Notes under the pieces: model-generated | The model's input: the letters and a program-made list of their open reading frames with translations, nothing else | The model's database searches: none | What the model was told of the DNA's origin: nothing | Translations under genes and position numbers: made by a program | In this document: in pieces, positions 55,593 to 64,000 of the stretch | How positions within the stretch are numbered: position 1 is the stretch's first letter | How the letters are laid out: the number at the start of each line of letters is the position of its first letter | NCBI GenBank assembly: GCA_943788025.1 | Contig: CALSOR010000011.1 | Span: 62,001-126,000, forward strand | Direction of reading: 5' to 3' | Source of the DNA: JABAAE01 sp905480545 | GTDB lineage: Bacteria > Planctomycetota > Planctomycetia > Pirellulales > Pirellulaceae | DNA length: 64,000 nucleotides

Positions 55593-56290
55593 ATGGAATC
55601 CGTTCCGATGGTAAACCGACGTCATTTTCGATCGATGATGGCGTCTGCTTTCCCGGTCGTGGCCTTACTAACCCTATCCGATACTGGATTTGGTCAATTG
55701 ACAGCGGGGCTTCATTACGCTTCAGTTCAAAGTGCAAACTTCAAATGACGGTTTGGTGATCTGTGACAGTTGCGTTATGCCGGATTCCGTTTTTAAATCC
55801 TTTCACGAATTGGCTGGCAATCCGCCCCAAACTCGCGGTGATTCCAACAGCAAGCACGATCGAACTGTGGCAAGACGTTATTTCAAGTGTGTCTTCGTAA
55901 TTTAAACAGGGCATCGAAAAATCGCAGACTCTGAAAAATTCGTTGTCCCACTGAAGTCGACATTGGCGGGTTGAATCGGTGGTGGTTCACAGTCCAAAAT
56001 TGCCGCAGCTTATCTTGGATCGCAAACAGAGGACGCAATTTATCTCGTAAAGAGTTGGCATTATTGGCGCAACATCAGCCGACGCAGTAATTATGTCCCA
56101 AACCATGTTCACATCGGGAAATCCAATGCCCTCGATTAAAACGGGCTTTGACCTTCAGAAGGAGGCGATGATCAACCTACATTTCGTCAGGCGAAAACGT
56201 CGATTTCGGCTAGAATTAGCCATCAATAGCAACCCCGGGTTCACCGGCTATGGCATCGATGAGGCAACCGCTTTGATGGTAAAAAAATGA
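55593..56290 (+). pseudogene. Decayed cyanophycinase-family (peptidase S51) gene
   Basis: No intact ORF, but fragments in changing frames assemble the cyanophycinase pattern in order: a signal-like start at 55593 (MVNRRHFRSMMASAFPVVAL), PDSVFKSFHELAG at 55780-55818, LAVIPTAST at 55832, GGSQSKIAAAYLG at 55981, the active-site block GIIGATSADAVIMS at 56057 (canonical GTSAGA), DLQKEAMIN, and the C-terminal GYGIDEATALMVKK ending at 56290. At least four frame changes plus internal stops show long-standing decay. The living relatives are exported serine peptidases that cleave isoaspartyl or similar bonds. Confidence 0.8.
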
Positions 56291-56439
56291 GAACGCGTTG
56301 TCGGAAAACCAACCGTGTGACAACACTTCTGTTCCATGGGACAAGACTTGTTGTCGACATCTATATGCCATGCAAAACGCTGATGGAAACCGAAAGATTC
56401 GACAATAGATGACAAAATCTGATGCTGGAGAATTGATTA

Positions 56440-57021
56440 TTAGAATTCAAACTCATGTTTGGTAATGACATCGATTAATTCGTCAGGCGAATAGGGCGGT
56501 GATGTTTCTTTGATTCTGTAAAGCTGTTTCAAGGTCGTGAGAAATGCCAAATCACCCGACAATTCGGCCTGCCGTTTTGATCGCGTCTTCGATTCAACTG
56601 AATCGAGAGGCAGCGTAAATTCCTTGCCGTCAATCAAGCGTACACGACATTTTGTCTTACCAACCTCCAGCGGAAAGCAGACGAAGGATCTCTGGTTATG
56701 CTTTAAAAACCACGCCAACAATTGACCGCCCTGCTGACGGTCGCCGGCGTTTTCGTCACAGAGGATTCCGACTCCAAATCTTCCCGATTCGTCAAAATCC
56801 AAATTACGACAAAACCCGTTAATGACTTGGTCTTCGGTTTCAATCTTGACCTTTTCATTAAAACGAAGCCGATGAAACTGAAGCCCGTTTACACGAATGC
56901 CACCAATCGATTCCTCCACAATGAATCCTGCTTGTGAATGACCATCAATCGTCACTGTACAAGCTACTGGATCACGGTGGAACCGAGAGTATTCACGTTG
57001 GTCATCAAAAGTTGTTGACAT
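56440..57021 (-). CDS. PilZ-domain-like protein
   Basis: 193 residues. The N-terminal 100 residues fit a PilZ fold: REYSRFHRD (RxxxR-like), then hydrophobic strands with VEESIGGIRV (ESxGG), and FGVGILC. The exact c-di-GMP motif (RxxxR, then D/NxSxxG) is only partly matched, so binding is uncertain. The C-terminal part is rich in charged residues and unassigned. The 149-bp gap before it (56291-56439) and the 318-bp gap after it (57022-57339) have no gene I can support. Confidence 0.6.
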   Translation of the reverse strand: MSTTFDDQREYSRFHRDPVACTVTIDGHSQAGFIVEESIGGIRVNGLQFHRLRFNEKVKIETEDQVINGFCRNLDFDESGRFGVGILCDENAGDRQQGGQLLAWFLKHNQRSFVCFPLEVGKTKCRVRLIDGKEFTLPLDSVESKTRSKRQAELSGDLAFLTTLKQLYRIKETSPPYSPDELIDVITKHEFEF

Positions 57022-57339
57022 AGATTTTTCGAAAGCATTTGAATTTTCGTAGTAAAAACTTACGTTTTGCCCTCATTCGTAGAACGAAAAAAACAACATT
57101 CGCAATCCGATTTTTAAGTTGACGGCTCCCAAAACAACAATTTTGACAATTTTGACGATTTAGCTGCTCATGTTCTAAATTATGCGGGATTTGGCTAAGC
57201 AGGACGGTTGGGCGCGGACGACGTTCCCATTCTGCCAATATCTCCAAAACCCTCCACACGCTGACCAGCCGACTCTGATACGATTTGTGTTCTATCTGTT
57301 CCAATCGCAAACTTCGAGTAAAACCGCAATTAACTCACC
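57022..57339. other. Intergenic region between divergent genes
   Basis: 318 bp separate the PilZ-like gene (minus) and the DUF502 gene (plus). A 101-codon minus-strand frame is open but resembles nothing. I see no clear hairpin or repeat; it presumably contains both promoters. Confidence 0.5.
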
Positions 57340-57921
57340 ATGAAACAATTTCAGACACACATTTGGCAATGCTTTGTTGCCGGCATCGTTGCACTTCTTC
57401 CAATCGTTGGGATGATTATTACGATCGTCTATTGCGAAGAAATGGTCTCAGAATCATGGCTCAGCCAACAAGGATTCTATTTTTTCGGCCTAGGAATCCT
57501 GATCGTGCTTGTCGCGACGTATTTCATCGGACTCTTTTTCTCCAATGTCATAGGAAAGTGGGTCTGGGATTCGATTGACCTTATCCTGATCCGGACACCG
57601 ATATTGGGAAATCTATACCAAACCCTGAAACAAATCTTGGGATACGGTGAAGGTGAGGACGCGATTTTTCAACGCGTCGTTTTTGTAAAGACCAAGGATT
57701 TTGACGGTGAAGAAATTGGGCTGGTGACCCGCGAAAACATCGAACTCGAATCCAGCGAAAAGCTTGCGGTTTTTTTGCCATTTTCTCCATCTCCAATTAA
57801 TGGTCGGCTCGTTTTCGTCGACAAAAGCATCGTTCGAGAAAGCGACATGTCAGTCAACGATGCACTTAAATCATTGGTTTCGATTGGAACGATGGTGAAG
57901 TCAAGCGCTAGTCGAAAATGA
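57340..57921 (+). CDS. DUF502-family membrane protein
   Basis: 193 residues. Two membrane helices (about 9-32 and 48-70) are followed by the DUF502 pattern RTPILGNLYQTLKQILGYGE and a beta-rich domain with VFLPFSPSPINGRLVFVDKS, ending in MSVNDALKSLVSIG. The family is widespread in bacteria and its role is unknown; it is likely an inner-membrane protein. The next gene overlaps its stop (ATGA), suggesting coupling. Confidence 0.85.
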   Translation: MKQFQTHIWQCFVAGIVALLPIVGMIITIVYCEEMVSESWLSQQGFYFFGLGILIVLVATYFIGLFFSNVIGKWVWDSIDLILIRTPILGNLYQTLKQILGYGEGEDAIFQRVVFVKTKDFDGEEIGLVTRENIELESSEKLAVFLPFSPSPINGRLVFVDKSIVRESDMSVNDALKSLVSIGTMVKSSASRK

Positions 57922-60302
57922 CCGCAATGGAATGCTTGCTTTCAACATCACACGCTTCAATAATGGATGAGTTCTCCGTCTCGTTAATGCTCCCAACTCC
58001 CCAACCGGCTTCGACTATGAACCCTTGTTCAGCGAACGTGATCCCTCCTGAAGCAAAATTAGTCCCCAGCAACTTATGCGATTTTGTTGACTCGGAACCA
58101 AATTTTTGGCGAACCACCCGGGTCGGGCAGCCTAATCGCGAAAAGTGTTCCGCGTTTCAAACCTCTTTTCGAGTTGCGATTCTGTTGGCGTTGTTTTTTG
58201 GCATGATGATTATTGATTCGATTGGATTTTCTCAAGAACTCTCACTGACATTGCGTTATCAAAAACCGATTGCAAACCATCATGATGCGTACCAAATTGT
58301 TGAAGATCGTTCCGTTTGGCAAATGAAGGATACGGCTATTATTCTATGTGATTTTTGGGATTACCATCATTGTTTAAACGCAGTGAAACGAATGAAACAA
58401 TTTGGTCCGAGACTGAATACAGTTTTGAAAGACGCCAGAAAACGAGGCGTAACGATCATTCACGCACCCAGCGATTGCATGGACGCTTATCGAGATCATG
58501 CCGCCCGAAAACGAGTCATCAACCTGGAGACAATTGCGTCAGATGCACCAGACGTCATGAATTCGTGGTGCTCGAAGATTCCCGGTGAAGAACTTGCAAG
58601 GTTTCCGATCGATCAATCAGACGGCGGTGAGGACGATGACCCAAAGGAACATGCTGACTGGGCAATGCAGCTGACAAAATTAGGCCGCAATCCCAAAATG
58701 CCCTGGAAAAGGCAAAATGAAATGATCGAAATCGATTCCGAAAAGGATTACATTTCTGATCGTGGGGATGAAGTTTGGCAGGTACTCCAAAGTCGCAATA
58801 TTAAAAACGTAATTCTTGCTGGCGTCCATACAAACATGTGTGTCTTGGGACGCCCATTTGGACTTCGGCAGATGAAACGAAACGGCATGAATGTCGTGCT
58901 GATGCGAGACATGACCGATACAATGTACAACCCAAAGAGTTGGCCCTTCGTCAATCATTATGCTGGAACCGAATTAGTCATCTCGCACATAGAACGATTC
59001 GTCTGTCCGACAATGACCAGCGATCAATTTATTGGTGGCAAACCATTCCATTTCGCTAGTGATCCGCGCCCCCATCTTGCGATCGTGATCGGTGAAAAAG
59101 AATACCGCACCAACGAAACGCTTCCTAAATTTGCTGAAAAACACCTTACCGATTTTCGTGTCAGTATCTTTCAAGCGAATCCGGAGGACCGAAATGACTT
59201 TCCAAACATAGAAGACATCGCATCTGCTGACGTATTACTAATTAGTGTTCGGAGACGTGTTTTAAAGCCGATGCAGATCAGAGCATTTCAATCGTTTGAG
59301 GCCAGTGGAAAACCAATCATTGGTATTCGCACTGCCAGTCATGCGTTTAGCCTTCGTGCACAAGAGCCACCAAAGGGATACGAAGGATGGCCAACGTTCG
59401 ACGCCCATGTCTTTGGCGGAAACTACACAAACCATCATGGAAACAAACTTTCGTCCATGGTGTCATTTACGGAAAACTCGTTGGTTCATCCAATCACAAA
59501 GGTGTTCGCAAAAGAAACGTCGCAGAAACTTACATCTCGTCCTTTCGAACTGAAGGTCTTCAAGCAGGGCGGATCTCTTTACAAAACTTCACCGCTCGCG
59601 AGACAAACCGAGATTTTGCTGGAGGGAAAAGTGCTTGGTCATCCGACTGAACCCGTCGCTTGGACATTCAAACGTAAAAATAGCGGTAAATCTTTTTACA
59701 CCTCGCTGGGACACATTGACGATTTTGATAGCGAAGAGTTTACCACGCTTTTGACTAATGCAATTCGTTGGTCGGCTGGATTGAAAATCCCTTCTGCAGA
59801 TCGGCATGCAAAGGCGATTGGCTGGAACAAAGTAACGTCACTTTCGTTTCCACGCTCAATGCGTGAACAACTGAAATACTCTGTTTCAGACGCAACCCTT
59901 GATGCGACAGCGGTTGTCGATTTACGTTCGGTAATCAAGATCCCAAAAATATGGCAGAAGGATCTGAAACTGACCTTCAGTCATAATCTCACGCAAAAAC
60001 CACAATGCTGGGTAGACGAAACCAAGTTGTCGACCACCACAAAACAAGGCACCATAATCATTTCGTTCGAAGAGGCAAACTTCGATACAGATGACCCGAT
60101 TTGGTTAACGCTACGCTTTACGCTAACAGCAAATCAAAAAGTCAAACCCATTGAATGCAGGTTTGTATCTGGAGAAAAGTCCCAAGTCCTAAATACTGCT
60201 TGGCGCTGGATGCCGGTAAATCAGAAAAACTTCGATGTGAGTAAAATCGCGTTGCCAGCAAAGTTCGGCGGCTCAACCGATATCTATTTTGAACTAAGAT
60301 AG
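57918..60302 (+). CDS. Isochorismatase-like domain fused to a ThuA-like domain
   Basis: Up to 794 residues; the ATG at 57918 overlaps the DUF502 stop, but the first 80 residues look non-conserved and the signal segment (RVAILLALFFGMMIID) is at 85-100, so the real start may be later (ATG 58017 or an unusual codon). Residues 138-355 are an isochorismatase-like hydrolase: ILCDFWDYHH, VILAGVHTNMCVLG (Cys308, nucleophile) and VLMRDMTDT. Residues 385-600 are ThuA-like: LAIVIGEKEYRTNETLPKFA, ADVLLISVRRR, GIRTASHAF and FGGNYTNHHG. The tail is unassigned. ThuA domains occur in sugar-related operons; the reaction is unknown. Confidence 0.8.
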   Translation: MTAMECLLSTSHASIMDEFSVSLMLPTPQPASTMNPCSANVIPPEAKLVPSNLCDFVDSEPNFWRTTRVGQPNREKCSAFQTSFRVAILLALFFGMMIIDSIGFSQELSLTLRYQKPIANHHDAYQIVEDRSVWQMKDTAIILCDFWDYHHCLNAVKRMKQFGPRLNTVLKDARKRGVTIIHAPSDCMDAYRDHAARKRVINLETIASDAPDVMNSWCSKIPGEELARFPIDQSDGGEDDDPKEHADWAMQLTKLGRNPKMPWKRQNEMIEIDSEKDYISDRGDEVWQVLQSRNIKNVILAGVHTNMCVLGRPFGLRQMKRNGMNVVLMRDMTDTMYNPKSWPFVNHYAGTELVISHIERFVCPTMTSDQFIGGKPFHFASDPRPHLAIVIGEKEYRTNETLPKFAEKHLTDFRVSIFQANPEDRNDFPNIEDIASADVLLISVRRRVLKPMQIRAFQSFEASGKPIIGIRTASHAFSLRAQEPPKGYEGWPTFDAHVFGGNYTNHHGNKLSSMVSFTENSLVHPITKVFAKETSQKLTSRPFELKVFKQGGSLYKTSPLARQTEILLEGKVLGHPTEPVAWTFKRKNSGKSFYTSLGHIDDFDSEEFTTLLTNAIRWSAGLKIPSADRHAKAIGWNKVTSLSFPRSMREQLKYSVSDATLDATAVVDLRSVIKIPKIWQKDLKLTFSHNLTQKPQCWVDETKLSTTTKQGTIIISFEEANFDTDDPIWLTLRFTLTANQKVKPIECRFVSGEKSQVLNTAWRWMPVNQKNFDVSKIALPAKFGGSTDIYFELR

Positions 60303-60361
60303 GCAACCGCGACATGTTGCGGGCAGACTTTGACATTTTGAAATCAACCCTTCGCTAGACC

Positions 60362-60778
60362 ATGAACAAAACAAAATTGGTTGCGGCTGTCGGAATTCTA
60401 CAGCAAGGAAAAAGACTGTTGGCGATTCAGCGGGCGGCGACCGTTCGTGCACCTAACAAATGGTGCTTTCCCGGGGGAGGGGTTGAAAGCAGCGAATCGA
60501 TTGAACAGGCGCTGGTTCGCGAATTAAAGGAAGAGCTTAATCTTGTTGTTGTACCCAAGAAAAAAACTTGGCAGTCGGTCACACCCTGGCAAACAGAAAT
60601 TCATTGGTGGACGGTGACTTGCGATTCATTGCGAGATTTAAATGCAAACGCAGATGAAGTAGCGGATCTCGCTTGGCTGACCGCTCGCGAGCTTCGAGCT
60701 CATCCAGATCTTCTTGAAAGCAATCATCATTTCTTAGACTTGCTGCTCTCAGGCAAAATCAATCTGGAGGGAACCTGA
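60362..60778 (+). CDS. Nudix hydrolase
   Basis: 138 residues, a single Nudix domain. The Nudix box is GGGVESSESIEQALVRELKEELNL (pattern Gx5Ex7REUxEExGU) near residues 37-60, which binds the metal for cleavage of a nucleoside diphosphate linked to another moiety. No second domain indicates the substrate. The 3' end overlaps the convergent CX4CH protein gene by 52 bp. It stands apart from the preceding fusion gene (59-bp gap). Confidence 0.9.
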   Translation: MNKTKLVAAVGILQQGKRLLAIQRAATVRAPNKWCFPGGGVESSESIEQALVRELKEELNLVVVPKKKTWQSVTPWQTEIHWWTVTCDSLRDLNANADEVADLAWLTARELRAHPDLLESNHHFLDLLLSGKINLEGT

Positions 60779-62013
60779 TTCGAAGACGTCGATTCCACCG
60801 GATCATGAATCTGAATATCATCCTTAACCGCACCAATTAATTTTTCTTTTTGATATCGATTGAAAATTTCTGGATCGAATTCATCTCGGGGTTTGAACTC
60901 GCTGAAAATCGCATTAGAGTCGCCGGAAAAACGACCAAACGAATCAGTTGAGTCGTGTTGCGAATGAGTACTTGACGGTTTCGATTTCGTCCCCGCCATG
61001 CGTGATGGACTGCGTTGCTTGCCAGCTGCCGGCAACCTCTCGGGAGAGAGTATTGGCAGTGACTTTGGACGCGTATTTGAAGATAACTTAGCAATCCGTC
61101 GCGATGGGGATGGGGATGCTCGTCCATTCGATGTTTCAGCATGTTTCCGACGAGGCATCGCGTTACGCGTTGCGTTGATCCACGTCGTAATCGCAAGATA
61201 GGGTTTACCTGGTCGCGGATATACGGCCGCGGCCAACCGTCCATGCGGCTGGGTTACCATTTCCTGCAAGAGCTTGGCTTTCTCTGCGGTCTGCAAATAC
61301 TCGCTCGCCGCGGAAAAATTCTTTGAACTCTGCGTTTGACTCAGCGATTTTCCCAAATAGGAATCCAGTTTAAATGGTGTCTTGGATGCGGTGTCGTGAC
61401 AACCTGATAAACCACAACCGATCACAAAATGTTGTTGCACCTTGTTCACAAATTCACCCTCCGAATCATAACGGCTGGTAGCAACGTATTTCGGCGAATC
61501 TTCTCTCCTGTTTGGGAGAGCTGATTTCTTTACTGTAGAGTCTTTTTTTTGCGCGATTCGTTTTGTCCAATCGGAAGCATCAATTGAAATATTTGCTCGT
61601 TGACATTCAACCAGCTGTGCCGTCGCCATGTTGTACTCTTTTTGGTCAAGAAGCCATTCGAGTAAGCGAGATTGTTCTTTCGTCGACAGCGGAGTTACTG
61701 CCGTCTTGTATTTCACAAGATCTCGCATGCTCTCAAAAGACTTTTCGACTCTCGGTGAAGGAACAAGGATATAGTCGCCTTTTGGAAAGTCGATTCGTGT
61801 GCCCTTACGGCTTGTCGAGACGGTCCCCTCTAGGACCTTGCCAGACTTTAGCAAGATAAACTCGGTGTCGCTTGCCGTGGCAATTGCTTCCGTCGCGGTA
61901 ACAACCATTGCGAGGGCGACAATGGTAAAACACAATGTCGAAAAGTCGAAACCAAGAGAACGGAGAAAGTCATTGCCAGATCCGACACCCGAGTTTTTTG
62001 TTTTTACTTGCAT
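60727..62013 (-). CDS. Hypothetical exported protein with a CX4CH motif
   Basis: 428 residues from ATG at 62013. A hydrophobic segment (about 24-46) leads to DTEFILLKSGKVLEGTVS, a short beta motif, then a charged helical section, and FVIGCGLSGCHDTA near residue 200: a CX4CH motif in place of the CxxCH of c-type heme, so heme or metal binding is possible but unproven. The last 170 residues are Ser/Arg/Pro-rich and low-complexity. The 3' end overlaps the Nudix gene by 52 bp. The family is not recognised. Confidence 0.6.
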   Translation of the reverse strand: MQVKTKNSGVGSGNDFLRSLGFDFSTLCFTIVALAMVVTATEAIATASDTEFILLKSGKVLEGTVSTSRKGTRIDFPKGDYILVPSPRVEKSFESMRDLVKYKTAVTPLSTKEQSRLLEWLLDQKEYNMATAQLVECQRANISIDASDWTKRIAQKKDSTVKKSALPNRREDSPKYVATSRYDSEGEFVNKVQQHFVIGCGLSGCHDTASKTPFKLDSYLGKSLSQTQSSKNFSAASEYLQTAEKAKLLQEMVTQPHGRLAAAVYPRPGKPYLAITTWINATRNAMPRRKHAETSNGRASPSPSRRIAKLSSNTRPKSLPILSPERLPAAGKQRSPSRMAGTKSKPSSTHSQHDSTDSFGRFSGDSNAIFSEFKPRDEFDPEIFNRYQKEKLIGAVKDDIQIHDPVESTSSNQVPSRLILPESSKSKK

Positions 62014-62171
62014 CAATTTTCAAATGACTTGAATTTTACTTAAAACCGTCGAATCGTAGTCGTGTCCGACTCTTTCGCGTATCAAAAGCATTCGCGAATT
62101 TGGTTTTAAATAGAGAATTCCTGCGACCAAGTCAACGGAATCATTTGACATGCATGCCAAACAAGCCCGAA

Positions 62172-63287
62172 TCACTTCAACTTAATCGTCACCCTCGCAA
62201 TGCTTCCGTTTCCACCAGATGCCCAACACACATTTGTGTCTTTTACAAACGCCAAGGCGTGAAACCCCTTGGTGCTAGCGAGGCTCCATTTCCTTCCCAT
62301 GTCCGTCGACCAATCTGTTCCGTTGGTACCAGTCGCTAGCAGCACTGCCTGCCAATCCGTTGACTTCTTGGTTTTAAATCTCCCCACGGCGACGCAGCTT
62401 CTGAAACCGGTCGCATCTGCTGAATTCCACGTCTTTCCGCCATCAAATGTGGTCGACACCGTATTTTTCGATAGTTCCGGCTGTTTGTAATCTCCGCCGA
62501 CGGCGACAGCAGTGTTTTCGTCGACAAACGCCAACGAAAAAATTCCCGCACTTTCAGATCGAGAAATTGTGGAACGAGTCATTTTCCAGCTAACGCCATT
62601 GTCATTTGAGATCGCGACTCTAGAAAAACCCGTTTCGTTTTCCGCGGCTTTCCCTCCCAGCCCAATCCAAACCTGTCTTTTTCCAAATGTAGCCAAGCAG
62701 GTCCCGCTCGCCGCGAAACCAGCTTCGTTTTTCAGGGCCGACGGTAAACTTCCTTTTTCCGAAACCCTCCAAGACTTACCACCATCGGCGGTTTGTATCA
62801 CAAAAATCTTCCGGTCCAACGGGTCACTAAATGCAATTCCATGCTTTTCATCCCAAAAAGAAAAGGCATCGAAAAAGACACGCTCATCCTTGTTTTCGTA
62901 ACCAAGTTGCCAGGATTCTCCACCGTCTGTCGTCGAATACACCCTTGCCGGAGTCCCCGCTCCCAATATCACCGCACGATTCTCGTCAAATGCCTCAATA
63001 TCGCGAAACTCAATTTTCTCCGACTTCGGAATATTAAATTTGCTCCATGACTTTCCCGCGTCGGTCGTTCGAACCACCGTTCCGCCGGACCCACTGGCCC
63101 AAATGACATCCTTATTTACGACACAAAGCCCACGGAAACTGGCGGCGGTTTTCGCGTCAAACGATTCAATATTTAACGCGTAGCGATCGCTGGGCAACTG
63201 TTGTGAGAACGCAACCTGCTCTTGAATTCCAATGGGAACCAAAATCGTAAGCAACAGAAAAAGACAAGCAATAAGAGTCTGGTTCAT
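62172..63287 (-). CDS. Ycf48-like/BNR-type propeller protein
   Basis: 371 residues from the ATG at 63287 (CGGA four bases upstream; an upstream in-frame extension to 63335 lacks support). A Sec signal (LIACLFLLLTILVPIGIQ) is followed by a propeller with repeated SxDGGxSW-like units: TTDAGKSWSKF, TTDGGESWQLG, QTADGGKSWRVS, DNGVSWKM and FDGGKTWNSAD. These resemble Ycf48 (photosystem II assembly factor) and BNR/Asp-box propellers in general. In a non-phototroph the role is unknown; exported binding protein or glycan-interacting propeller is plausible. Confidence 0.82.
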   Translation of the reverse strand: MNQTLIACLFLLLTILVPIGIQEQVAFSQQLPSDRYALNIESFDAKTAASFRGLCVVNKDVIWASGSGGTVVRTTDAGKSWSKFNIPKSEKIEFRDIEAFDENRAVILGAGTPARVYSTTDGGESWQLGYENKDERVFFDAFSFWDEKHGIAFSDPLDRKIFVIQTADGGKSWRVSEKGSLPSALKNEAGFAASGTCLATFGKRQVWIGLGGKAAENETGFSRVAISNDNGVSWKMTRSTISRSESAGIFSLAFVDENTAVAVGGDYKQPELSKNTVSTTFDGGKTWNSADATGFRSCVAVGRFKTKKSTDWQAVLLATGTNGTDWSTDMGRKWSLASTKGFHALAFVKDTNVCWASGGNGSIARVTIKLK

Positions 63288-63597
63288 GGGTCCGGAGCGT
63301 CGAAAAAAAGGAACGAGTAGATCATTGGAGGGCACAAAATTGGCCGTACCATTTGCAGAAAATGAGACCGAATTATCGTAACCTCAAATTGTTGGATGCG
63401 CAATCACCCCTCAAAACCAGTATGAATCGGACGGCACCGATCGAAACGCTGAATCCTAACCTTTTACTGCTTATTTTCTGATCTGGCATCGGATAGATTA
63501 ATAGATTCAAAAAAAATCCAACGCTCAGGTTCGTCGAATTCCTACGATCAAAAAAGATCACGGCAAATCTGATGATAAGGATGATCTGGATAATTGA

Positions 63598-64000
63598 ATG
63601 GCTCGATTTGCATTAACGATTTTTGCAAGTGCGTTTTTACTCTTTCAAGTACAACCACTGATTGCTCGTTACATTCTGCCGTGGTTTGGGGGTGCACCAT
63701 CGGTTTGGTCAACGTGCATGCTGTTCTTTCAACTGGTGTTACTCGCGGGTTACAGTTATGCTCACGCCTTGAATCATTTTTTTAAGGAAAAGATGCAGGC
63801 GGTCATTCACATGATCGTCTTGGTTTCAGCCTGCTTAATGCTGCCGATTGTTCCCAGCGATAGTCTGCGTCCAACCGGCGAAGAGTCACCGGTTTTCCAA
63901 GTTTTACTTGTCCTTTTGGCAACGATTGGCGTACCGTATTTTGTGGTTTCCACCACGGGTCCGCTGCTGCAATCATGGTTTTCAAAATCCTATCCTGACC
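63598..64000 (+). CDS. Membrane-bound spermidine synthase-like protein (3' partial)
   Basis: The frame begins at the ATG at 63598 and is open to the end of the window (134 codons). The N-terminal pattern FALTIFASAFLLFQVQPLIARYILPWFGGAPSVW and then a helix-rich segment (about five membrane helices seen) is that of planctomycete membrane proteins whose C-terminal half is a spermidine-synthase-like SAM domain. That domain lies beyond the window. A second, soluble member is encoded at 21724-22419. Confidence 0.85.
   Translation, partial: MARFALTIFASAFLLFQVQPLIARYILPWFGGAPSVWSTCMLFFQLVLLAGYSYAHALNHFFKEKMQAVIHMIVLVSACLMLPIVPSDSLRPTGEESPVFQVLLVLLATIGVPYFVVSTTGPLLQSWFSKSYPD

Noticed and set aside
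57908..58117. Minus-strand ORF over the DUF502/isochorismatase junction
   Set aside because: Starts with GTG, overlaps two plausible plus-strand genes and shows no recognisable family.

Overview
The window looks like a chromosomal segment of a marine planctomycete, most likely Pirellulales. The evidence is the gene content: three sulfatase genes, a PSCyt1/PSCyt2/DUF1553 protein paired with a DUF1501 protein, Tat-exported Gfo/Idh/MocA and lactonase proteins, a DWG-type Ser/Thr kinase, FG-GAP and BNR-like propellers, and a lone MoxR ATPase. The genus cannot be fixed from sequence alone. Genes run in short mixed-strand groups, and there is no rRNA operon, CRISPR array, prophage or complete mobile element.

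Layout. 1-0.9 kb: end of a Tad/Flp pilus locus. 1.8-6.4 kb: a Tat-exported molybdenum oxidoreductase module (Fe-S subunit, catalytic subunit split by a frameshift, TorD-type chaperone) with no membrane anchor gene. 6.5-10.7 kb: transglutaminase-like protein, MoxR, SDR and asparaginase. 10.8-12.7 kb: a MacB-type periplasmic domain without its permease, overlapping a membrane-fusion protein. 12.9-19.6 kb: sulfatases, including a 1028-residue tandem protein, with a glyoxalase-II-like hydrolase and a MYG1-like protein. 19.9-28.3 kb: small-molecule kinase, HEAT-like protein, spermidine-synthase-like protein, Ser/Thr kinase, SpoU methyltransferase, amidohydrolase, Hyi-type isomerase and an SSS symporter. 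28.4-33.1 kb: a molybdenum hydroxylase cluster (XdhC, a frameshifted MocA-type cytidylyltransferase, 2Fe-2S and Mo subunits). 34.2-41.9 kb: PSCyt1/DUF1501 pair, Gfo/Idh oxidoreductase and lactonase. 41.9-43.3 kb and 48.1-49.4 kb: gene-poor strips with decayed IS3 and IS66 pieces; the first also holds a tRNA-Ser(GGA) gene with a strong terminator. 43.3-55.6 kb: S9 peptidase, esterase/FG-GAP fusion, PQQ-like propeller, sulfatase and a tricorn-like protease. 55.6-64 kb: a decayed cyanophycinase-family gene, PilZ protein, DUF502 protein, isochorismatase/ThuA fusion, Nudix hydrolase, a CX4CH protein, a Ycf48-like propeller and the start of a membrane spermidine-synthase-like protein.

How it works together. 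Most products are exported (Sec or Tat), which fits a surface-associated degrader of sulfated polysaccharide. The two domains of the tandem sulfatase resemble iduronate-2-sulfatase and heparan N-sulfatase, and another sulfatase resembles glucosamine-6-sulfatase, so a heparan-like or similarly patterned substrate is a reasonable guess, not a demonstrated one. Two separate molybdoenzyme modules are present, and each contains one gene broken by a single extra base.

Most unusual points: the IDS-like/SGSH-like fusion; the orphan MacB-domain plus fusion-protein pair; a ferredoxin subunit with His at the position where NarH has Trp; the two single-base frameshifts in molybdenum genes; the multiply frameshifted cyanophycinase relic; and five separate 14-18 bp tandem duplications. 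No single locus can be called a proven new system from sequence alone.
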